From positions 1 to 12,317 of the forward strand of contig JALUUN010000237.1 of the NCBI GenBank assembly GCA_027021325.1: DNA of 12,317 nt. The letters are read 5' to 3'. This DNA is from Planctomycetota bacterium (lineage in GTDB: Bacteria > Planctomycetota > UBA1135). Positions 6,192-10,781 of the stretch are shown here, piece after piece (position 1 is the stretch's first letter; each line of letters opens with the position of its first letter). Under the pieces are notes generated by a model. The model saw nothing but the letters and a program-made list of their open reading frames with translations, was not told the origin of the DNA and made no database searches. The position numbers and the translations under genes are program-made.

Positions 6192-6246
6192 CGTCGGCAA
6201 AGCCCTGTCCAGTAAAGGCTTCGGGAAGGTGCCGCGGGCCCCGCCC

Positions 6247-6275
6247 TTGGCCCCTCGCCGCCGCCACGCTAGACT
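6247..6275 (+). promoter_or_regulatory. Putative sigma70-type promoter of the ArsC/Spx-like gene
   Basis: TTGGCC (6247-6252) and TAGACT (6270-6275) are separated by exactly 17 bases, downstream of the terminator at 6160-6191. RNA would start near 6282, leaving a leader of about 94 bases, the longest of those predicted in this window. The remaining bases of 6184-6375 show no open frame or clear riboswitch. Confidence 0.45.
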
Positions 6276-6375
6276 CTTCCTCCGTTCATCGGATCCGCGG
6301 TCCCCCAGGTGGCGGATCGCGTCGCGCCCGGGCACGGTTCCGGGCGGCCCCCTCGGAACCCCCAAGAGCGAGCAC

Positions 6376-6726
6376 ATGGCAGCCGTCAAGGTCTACGTCA
6401 AACCGAGCTGCAAGACGTGCCAGAAGGCCGTCGACTATCTCACCAAGAAGGGCATCGCCTTCGAGCAGGTGGACATCATGAAGACGCCTCCTGCCAAGAA
6501 GCTGCTCGAGAAGGCGGTCGACGCCAACGACCCCAAGAGCGCCTTCAACCCGCGCTCGAAGGGCTACAAGGAGAAGGACATCGCCAACGCGACCTTCAAG
6601 ACCAAGAAGGAGGTGGTGGACCTGCTGCGGGAGAACCCGGACATGATCCGCCGGCCGCTCCTGGCGCGCGGCGAGAAGGCCATTCTCGGTTTCGACGAGG
6701 CCGATTACGCGACCTTCCTCCGCTGA
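6376..6726 (+). CDS. ArsC/Spx-like thioredoxin-fold protein (116 aa), unusually lysine-rich
   Basis: Member of the ArsC/Spx/YffB thioredoxin-like family. VYVKPSCKTCQKAVDYL (6-22) starts the fold with a CxxC pair, Cys12 and Cys15; Cys12 is the expected nucleophile. NPRSKGYKE (58-66) gives an Arg at 60, matching a conserved ArsC arginine, and PDMIRRPLLARGE (88-100) is the cis-Pro loop with Arg92-Arg93. FDEADYATFL closes the domain. The length of 116 is usual. Whether it reduces arsenate, another oxyanion or a protein disulfide cannot be told; no ars genes are nearby, so a thiol-redox role is as likely. About 18 Lys against 6 Arg, all AAG, is unlike the Arg-rich neighbours. The ATG at 6376 is chosen because upstream codons are out of family and precede the likely promoter region. 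fdhD follows after 88 bases on the same strand. Confidence 0.85.
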   Translation: MAAVKVYVKPSCKTCQKAVDYLTKKGIAFEQVDIMKTPPAKKLLEKAVDANDPKSAFNPRSKGYKEKDIANATFKTKKEVVDLLRENPDMIRRPLLARGEKAILGFDEADYATFLR

Positions 6727-6781
6727 TCCCGGCGGCGGGGCTCCGGAGCCCTGCCTCAGGATCCGGCGGTGGACCCTCCCG

Positions 6782-6810
6782 GAGCCCGCGAGCCCCCGGC
6801 CCGCGGGCTC
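6782..6810 (+). repeat. 9-bp GC hairpin just before the fdhD start
   Basis: GAGCCCGCG (6782-6790) pairs perfectly with CGCGGGCTC (6802-6810) around an 11-base loop, ending 4 bases before the GTG at 6815. No T run follows. It occupies the place of the ribosome binding site, so it could damp fdhD translation, attenuate read-through from the upstream gene, or simply mark the end of that transcript. Confidence 0.5.
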
Positions 6811-6814
6811 CGCA

Positions 6815-7585
6815 GTGTCTTCCGGGGAGGACTTCGTTGCGGTCGAGGAGCCCCTGGAGGTCCGGATCCACGGCCGGCCCTATGCCGTTCTCCTGCGCCT
6901 GCCGGGGCGGGAGGAGGATCTGATCGCCGGCTTCCTGGCCGCCGAGGGGATCCTGCGGGAGGCCGAGGACCTGGCCGGAATCGCCGCCTGTCCCGAGGCC
7001 GGCAGCGGCCGTCCTGCCACCAACGTGTGGAACGCCGTCTTGCGGGCGGGGCTGTCCTGGAAGGCCGAGCGGCGGACGGCCGAAGGCCCGCTGGCGGCGT
7101 CCTGCGGCCTGTGCGGCGTGCGCAGTCTGGAGGATCTGGAGCCTCGCCTGCCGCCCCGGGCCCCGGCCCCGGCTCCCGGCGAGCTGGCCGCAGGGCTCGG
7201 CGCCTGGCTCGGCGAGATGGAGGCGCAGCAGGCCGTCTTCCAGCGCACCGGCGGGACCCACGCCGCCGCTCTCCTGGAGCGGGACCAGGCCGGGGAGTGG
7301 CGCTGGCTGGACCTCGCCGAGGACGTCGGCCGCCACAACGCCGTGGACAAGGTGTTCGGAGCGCGCCTGCGGGGCGGCAGATGGCCCTTGCGGCGACCTT
7401 CCCTGCTCCTGGTCAGCGGCCGGATCTCCTTCGAGATCATGCAGAAGGCGGCTCTGGCCGGAGTGCCGGCTGTGGCCGGGATCTCGGCCCCGACCTCCCT
7501 GGCAGTCGCCGCCGCCCGCCGTTACGGGCAGATCCTCCTCGGCATGGCCCGCGCCGGGCGGGCTGCCCTCTACGCCGCTCCCTGA
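6815..7585 (+). CDS. fdhD: FdhD, sulfur carrier for formate dehydrogenase molybdenum cofactor
   Basis: FdhD takes sulfur from the cysteine desulfurase IscS and hands it to the Mo/W-bis-MGD cofactor of formate dehydrogenase, which is needed for activity. Diagnostic stretches: VEEPLEVRIHGRPYAVLLR (10-28), GREEDLIAGFLAAEGIL (31-47), SCGLCG (96-101, sulfur-transfer Cys97 and Cys100), GGTHAAAL (146-153), EDVGRHNAVDKV (169-180, cofactor-binding loop) and SGRISFEIMQKA (201-212). The 256 residues match the family. The start is a GTG at 6815, which gives a slightly short N-terminus; no in-frame ATG lies between it and the upstream stop, and there is no Shine-Dalgarno. No formate dehydrogenase gene is in the window, so its client is encoded elsewhere. 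It may be read through from the ArsC-like gene. It converges with the 75-residue gene, 10 bases between stops. Confidence 0.95.
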   Translation: MSSGEDFVAVEEPLEVRIHGRPYAVLLRLPGREEDLIAGFLAAEGILREAEDLAGIAACPEAGSGRPATNVWNAVLRAGLSWKAERRTAEGPLAASCGLCGVRSLEDLEPRLPPRAPAPAPGELAAGLGAWLGEMEAQQAVFQRTGGTHAAALLERDQAGEWRWLDLAEDVGRHNAVDKVFGARLRGGRWPLRRPSLLLVSGRISFEIMQKAALAGVPAVAGISAPTSLAVAAARRYGQILLGMARAGRAALYAAP

Positions 7586-7599
7586 GCGGCCCGCCTCAG
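7582..7599. terminator. Short hairpin bridging two convergent stop codons
   Basis: CTGAG (7582-7586) pairs with CTCAG (7595-7599); both arms contain a stop codon, that of fdhD and that of the minus-strand 75-residue gene. The stem is only 5 bp with an 8-base loop and no T run, so termination here is a weak guess. Confidence 0.25.
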
Positions 7600-7823
7600 T
7601 ACTCGACCCGGCGCAGGTCGTGGATGCTGAACTCCAGGGAGAACTCCTGGTCCACGTTGATCAGGCGGCCGGTGCCGAGGCGCTCGACGAAGGTGATGGC
7701 CCCGTCGAGGACCCGGCCGTCCTTGAAGTACATGCGCACGCTCGGCTGCGAGCGCGCCTCCTGGAGGCGGTGGAAGAGGGACTGGAGGTCGGGGATCTGG
7801 GCCTGGTGGACGCGGAGGACCAT
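7596..7823 (-). CDS. Small protein of unknown function, possible Sm-like beta barrel (75 aa)
   Basis: I do not recognise the family. An N-terminal helix-like stretch (IPDLQSLFHRLQEARSQ, 10-26) is followed by a run of short strands: SVRMYFKDGRVLDGAITFVE (28-47), GRLINVDQEFSLEFSI (52-67) and HDLRRVEY (68-75). A helix followed by strands with xDGRxLxGxI resembles the helix plus Sm1 layout of Hfq/LSm proteins, but the Hfq YKHA motif is absent, so this is only a fold-level impression. The ATG at 7823 lies 5 bases after the stop of the Nudix-like gene, so the two are almost certainly on one transcript and perhaps translationally coupled. It has no signal peptide or membrane segment. It is real by its codon pattern, tight operon spacing and convergent fit against fdhD. 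Confidence 0.75.
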   Translation of the reverse strand: MVLRVHQAQIPDLQSLFHRLQEARSQPSVRMYFKDGRVLDGAITFVERLGTGRLINVDQEFSLEFSIHDLRRVEY

Positions 7824-7828
7824 GGGAT

Positions 7829-8518
7829 TCAGCGGGAGAGGGAGGTCGGTGCGGAGCGGGCCCCGGGCCGCGGCGCCTTCTGCGCCAGGGCTCCGGAACG
7901 GAGGAGGAGGGAGGACCAGGTCTCGAAGGGATCCGGCTCTCCCCGGGCCGCCTCGACGAGGCGGGAGAGGGCTTCGAAGCCGCCGGTCATGGCCGAGGTC
8001 TCGCGGATGGCGAGAGGGAGCTCGGCGGCGTCGAACTCGTAGACCAGACCGACATGGACGGCGCCGACCTCGGTGGTGTCGTCCTTCAGGAGGCCGAGGG
8101 GGCGCAGGCGGTCGGTGGCGAGAGGATCCGGCAGCACCAGCTCCTCCTGGAGTTCGCGGACGCAGGCGCGCTGGAAGAGATCCCCGCCATCGGGTCCTGC
8201 GGGCTGGTCGCAGGGGTTGATATGGCCGCCGACGCCGATGCTGCGTCGGCCGTGGAGACGCGCCTCGCCCTGGGTCGGGAGGCGGGTCAGAGCCAGGAGC
8301 TCGGGCTCCGCCTCCCCCCGGCGGCGGACCACCACGTAGGGGATCGGCTGCTGGACCTCGGGGTGGGTCTCGGCCCAGCGCCGCTCGACGAAGAAACCCT
8401 CACGGCGGGCCGGGGCCAGGAAACGGGCCTCCAGTTCCTCGGGGGCCAGGGGCAGGAAGCCGTGGGGCGTGGCGCGGGGGAAGAGCACGGCGCGCGGCAC
8501 CACCCAGACGAACTCCAT
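7829..8518 (-). CDS. Nudix-like predicted phosphoesterase, COG4112-type (229 aa)
   Basis: Probably a hydrolase of the Nudix fold with an unknown nucleoside-diphosphate-type substrate. GVGGHINPCD (95-104) followed after a short insert by LFQRACVRELQEEL (114-127) is a Nudix box with the metal-binding REUxEE (Arg121, Glu122, Glu125, Glu126). The insert GPDGG lengthens the first half of the box, as in the COG4112 group of predicted phosphoesterases, with which the N-terminal WVVPR and IPYVVVRRRG also agree. VGAVHVGLVYEFD (151-163) forms the following strand. The C-terminal 20 residues look unstructured. The ATG at 8518 is preferred over the longer open frame, which would run into rnpB. A promoter with TTGCCA-17-CAGAAT places the RNA start at or next to this ATG. 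The 75-residue gene follows directly. Confidence 0.82.
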   Translation of the reverse strand: MEFVWVVPRAVLFPRATPHGFLPLAPEELEARFLAPARREGFFVERRWAETHPEVQQPIPYVVVRRRGEAEPELLALTRLPTQGEARLHGRRSIGVGGHINPCDQPAGPDGGDLFQRACVRELQEELVLPDPLATDRLRPLGLLKDDTTEVGAVHVGLVYEFDAAELPLAIRETSAMTGGFEALSRLVEAARGEPDPFETWSSLLLRSGALAQKAPRPGARSAPTSLSR

Positions 8519-8525
8519 GGCCCGG

Positions 8526-8554
8526 ATTCTGCGGAGGAGCCCCGGTCCTGGCAA
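8526..8554 (-). promoter_or_regulatory. Putative promoter of the Nudix-like gene, leaderless
   Basis: On the minus strand TTGCCA (8554-8549, 5 of 6 to TTGACA) and CAGAAT (8531-8526, 4 of 6 to TATAAT) are 17 bases apart. The -10 box ends 7 bases before the ATG at 8518, so RNA would start at about the first base of the coding sequence. No Shine-Dalgarno is present. Confidence 0.5.
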
Positions 8555-8603
8555 GAGGAAAGCGGCCGGGATACCACGAATTGTGGGGGAAACTTCGGTT
8601 CCG

Positions 8604-8722
8604 GACCCAGGATCTAGGGGTCGGGAGACCCTCCGCGGGGCGGATCCGTCCCGGGCCCCCCCGAAGACCCAAGATCCGGAGACCGGAGCCGGGGCGCACC
8701 CCAGGATCCAGGGCCCCGTCGG
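8604..8722. repeat. Three imperfect GATC-centred repeats between rnpB and the Nudix-like gene
   Basis: The gap 8519-8735 holds no gene. Besides the promoter above it contains three related segments: GACCCAGGATCTAGGGGTC (from 8604), GACCCAAGATCCGGAGACC (from 8666) and ACCCCAGGATCCAGGGCCCC (from 8698). The first two start 62 bases apart and share about 15 of 21 bases. GGGTC-GGGA-GACCC (8618-8631) can form a hairpin. No classical terminator with a T run follows rnpB here, so these may mark its 3' end. The relatedness is loose. Confidence 0.35.
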
Positions 8723-8735
8723 CCGGATCGGGGGG

Positions 8736-9148
8736 AGCGGGAGTGCCGCCCCGTAAGCCGGGTTCTGTCCGCCGCCCGAGGGCGGCGGGACGGCCATTCC
8801 TCTGGGACCGCCGTTGCCGGCGGCCTCCAACGCCCTACCCGGAGGTCGAGCGGCGCGGGCCACGCCATCCCTCCCTATTCGGGCTTTCTCCCGGTGGGGT
8901 TTGCCCTGCCACGCCTGTCACCAGGCGCGCGGTGAGCTCTTACCTCGCCGTTTCACCCTTGCCGGTCCCCCGAGGGGGACTTGGGCGGTCTGTTCTCTGT
9001 GGCACTTTCCCTGGGGTCGCCCCCGGTGGCCGTTAGCCACCACCGTGCCCTGCGGAGCCCGGACTTTCCTCGAGCGTGGGCCGGACGGAGGATCGGATCC
9101 ACCCGTCCCGCGGTCACGCCCGCGGCCGTCCTGGACGGCACTCCCGCT
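8736..9148 (-). ncRNA. rnpB: RNase P RNA, bacterial class A (M1-type), about 413 nt
   Basis: Catalytic RNA of ribonuclease P, which trims the 5' leader from precursor tRNAs. On the minus strand the conserved blocks appear in order: GAGGAAAGTCCGGGCTCC (9071-9054), CCACAGAGAACAGACCGCC, GGTAAGAGCTCACCGCG, GTGACAGGCGTGGCAGGGCA, AACCCCACCGGGAGAAAG, CCGAATAGGG, GGCAACGGC, CAGAGGAATGGCCGTC and GACAGAACCCGGCTTAC (8768-8752). The ends are set by helix P1: AGCGGGAGTGCC (9148-9137) pairs perfectly with GGCACTCCCGCT (8747-8736), 12 bp. The 5' end agrees with a -10 box ending 4 bases upstream. Overall order and length fit class A. The exact 3' end after P1 is not fixed, because there is no T-run terminator. 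It lies downstream of ruvX and is transcribed in the same direction from its own promoter. Confidence 0.98.
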
Positions 9149-9151
9149 GCC

Positions 9152-9180
9152 ATTCTACCGGGGATCTGCGCACTCGTCAC
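9152..9180 (-). promoter_or_regulatory. Promoter of rnpB, overlapping the ruvX stop codon
   Basis: On the minus strand GTGACG (9180-9175, 4 of 6 to TTGACA) and TAGAAT (9157-9152, 5 of 6 to TATAAT) are separated by 17 bases. RNA would begin at about 9148-9145, exactly where helix P1 of the RNase P RNA starts. The TGA inside GTGACG is the stop codon of ruvX. This is the best-supported promoter in the window. Confidence 0.8.
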
Positions 9181-9638
9181 CCGGGCGGGCCGCTGCCGGG
9201 AGGCTCGAAGGGGCTGCCACCGGCCAGGTACTCCCGCAGGATCACCACCGCCGCCACGCTGTCCAGCGCTTCCTGGAAGTCCCGGCGGCGCAGGCCGGCC
9301 TCGCGCAGGAGCTGCTCAGCGGCGGCGGTCGTGAAGCGCTCGTCCCAGGTCTCGAGGCCGACGCCCGCGGGCAGGGCCGGACCCAGGGCCGAGAGGAAGA
9401 GCCGGGTGCGAGCCGCCGCCTCGCCTTCACGGCCGTCGCGCAGGTAGGGCATGCCGACGAGGACCCGGCGGACCTCGCGCTCCTGCACCAGCCGCACGAT
9501 CGCCTGCACGGTCTCCTGGAGATCGCGGCTGTCCACCGGCGGCAGGGGATGGGCGGCGATGCCCAGGGGATCGCTGATGGCGAGGCCCGTGCGCCGTGCG
9601 CCGTAGTCCACGGCCAGGACCCGTCCCGGCTCCGCCAT
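9177..9638 (-). CDS. ruvX: Putative pre-16S rRNA nuclease / Holliday junction resolvase RuvX (YqgF)
   Basis: RNase H-fold nuclease of the YqgF/RuvX family, implicated in pre-16S rRNA 5'-end maturation and proposed as a Holliday junction resolvase. VLAVDYGARRTGLAISDP (8-24 or so) carries the first catalytic Asp11 and the DxGxxRxGhA signature; VLVGMPYLRDGREG (59-72) is the second strand motif; ETWDERFTT (96-104) has Glu100; and LDSVAAVVILREYL (125-138) has the final catalytic Asp126. The 153 residues fit the family (about 135-155). The ATG at 9638 lies 5 bases after the manC stop, so the two genes are co-transcribed and perhaps coupled; no separate Shine-Dalgarno is visible. Its TGA stop is part of the rnpB -35 box. 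The C-terminal GSPFEPPGSGPPG is a flexible tail. Confidence 0.93.
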   Translation of the reverse strand: MAEPGRVLAVDYGARRTGLAISDPLGIAAHPLPPVDSRDLQETVQAIVRLVQEREVRRVLVGMPYLRDGREGEAAARTRLFLSALGPALPAGVGLETWDERFTTAAAEQLLREAGLRRRDFQEALDSVAAVVILREYLAGGSPFEPPGSGPPG

Positions 9639-9643
9639 GGCGC

Positions 9644-10732
9644 CTAGAGAAGGTCCTCGCGGCCTTCCTCGCGCAGACGCTCGACGAAGGCCTTCACCTC
9701 TTCGGCCCGGTCGCGCCGGGCGACGAGGATGGCGTCGGGGGTCCGGACGACGACGACATCGTCCAGACCCAGGACCGCGATGACCTGCTCCTGGCCGCTG
9801 TAGGCCAGGACGCCGTGGGCGTCGAGGGCCAGGAGACGGCCGCCGGCGGGGAGGACCGCGGCGTTGCCGTCCTCGTCGTGGGGGACCTCGTCGTAGAGGG
9901 CCTTCCAGGAGCCGACGTCGCTCCAGCGGTAGGGCGTGCTCAGCACGCGCACGCCTTCGACCTTCTCCATGATGCCGACATCCACGGGAACCGAAGGAAG
10001 CCCGGGATAGATCCTCTCCAGGGTGGCGGCCTCCTCGGCGGTGCCGAGAGCCTCCTGGATCCCTTCGAGGCCTTGCGCCAGTTCCGGGAGATGCCGGCCG
10101 ATGGCCTGGAGGACCGTGTCCACGCGCCACAGGAAGATCCCCGAGTTCCAGAAGTAGACCCCTTCCTCGACGAAGCGCCGCGCGGTCTCCGCATCGGGCT
10201 TCTCCTTGAAGGAGTCCACCGCGTAGCACTCCAGGCCCTCGAAGCTGCCGATGCGGCCGGCGCGCTTGATGTAGCCGTAGCCGGTGGCCGGCCAGGTCGG
10301 AGGGATGCCGAAGGTGACGAAGGTCCCGGCCTCGCCCGCGGCTTCGGCGCCGGCGCGCAGGCTGCGCTGGAACTCCTCCTTGGGGGAGATGCTGTGATCG
10401 GCGGGCAGGACCGCCATGACCGCCTCGGGATCGCGCCGCCGCAGGGCGACGGCGGCGAGGCCCACGCAGGGAGCGGTGTTCCGCCCCACGGGCTCGACGA
10501 GCACGTTCTCCGGCGGCAGGTCCGGACAGGCTGCGCGGACACCCTCGAACTGCTCGGCATTCGTCACCACCCAGGTGCGCTCCAGGGGGACGAGGGGGTC
10601 GAGGCGCAGGAGGGTCTCCGCCAGCATCGGCAGGCCGCCGGTGATGGGGAGGAGCTGTTTGGGGCGGCGGCGGCGGCTTTCGGGCCAGAAGCGGGTACCG
10701 GAGCCGCCGGCCATGATCACGGCATGAAGCAT
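9644..10732 (-). CDS. manC: Mannose-1-phosphate guanylyltransferase (362 aa)
   Basis: Makes GDP-mannose from mannose-1-phosphate and GTP in the cytoplasm, for lipopolysaccharide, capsule or glycan synthesis. Nucleotidyltransferase signature MAGGSGTRFWPESR (7-20) with Lys25 in RPKQLLPI; EPVGRNTAPCVGLAA (80-94); LPADHSI (109-115, metal-binding Asp); TGYGYIKR (150-157); DSFKEKPD (173-180); YFWNSGIFLW (193-202); and YRWSDVGSW. The last stretches are specific to the mannose enzyme rather than the glucose or thymidylyl ones. The 362 residues are the single-domain form; the phosphomannose isomerase cupin domain of longer ManC/AlgA proteins is absent. It has the clearest ribosome binding site in the window, GGAGGA at 10744-10739, 6 bases before the ATG. 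It lies 49 bases downstream of the AsmA-like gene and 5 bases upstream of ruvX. Confidence 0.95.
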   Translation of the reverse strand: MLHAVIMAGGSGTRFWPESRRRRPKQLLPITGGLPMLAETLLRLDPLVPLERTWVVTNAEQFEGVRAACPDLPPENVLVEPVGRNTAPCVGLAAVALRRRDPEAVMAVLPADHSISPKEEFQRSLRAGAEAAGEAGTFVTFGIPPTWPATGYGYIKRAGRIGSFEGLECYAVDSFKEKPDAETARRFVEEGVYFWNSGIFLWRVDTVLQAIGRHLPELAQGLEGIQEALGTAEEAATLERIYPGLPSVPVDVGIMEKVEGVRVLSTPYRWSDVGSWKALYDEVPHDEDGNAAVLPAGGRLLALDAHGVLAYSGQEQVIAVLGLDDVVVVRTPDAILVARRDRAEEVKAFVERLREEGREDLL

Positions 10733-10768
10733 GGGGGTTCCTCCGGAGGCCGGGGGAGCGGGTGCGGC

Positions 10769-10774
10769 ATTCTA
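10769..10774 (-). promoter_or_regulatory. Putative -10 box of manC
   Basis: TAGAAT followed by GCC on the minus strand repeats the rnpB -10 box (TAGAATGGC) almost exactly. It lies in the 49-base gap after the AsmA-like gene and predicts a leader of about 30 bases containing the GGAGGA site at 10744-10739. The -35 region (TGCGGC at 17 bases) does not match, so this is tentative. Confidence 0.4.
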
Positions 10775-10781
10775 GGGCGGC

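Noticed and set aside
6376..7585. An arsenic-resistance operon
   Set aside because: Only one ArsC/Spx-like gene is present, with no arsR, arsB or acr3 nearby, and the next gene is fdhD.
6769..8220. Plus-strand open frame of 483 codons
   Set aside because: Out of frame with fdhD and antisense to the 75-residue and Nudix-like genes, all three of which are better supported.
8814..9647. Plus-strand open frames across 8581-9647
   Set aside because: They lie antisense to rnpB and ruvX; the RNA's conserved blocks and P1 helix explain the sequence.
9639..10229. N-terminal extension of ruvX to 10229
   Set aside because: The added part overlaps manC out of frame; the RuvX fold starts right after the ATG at 9638.
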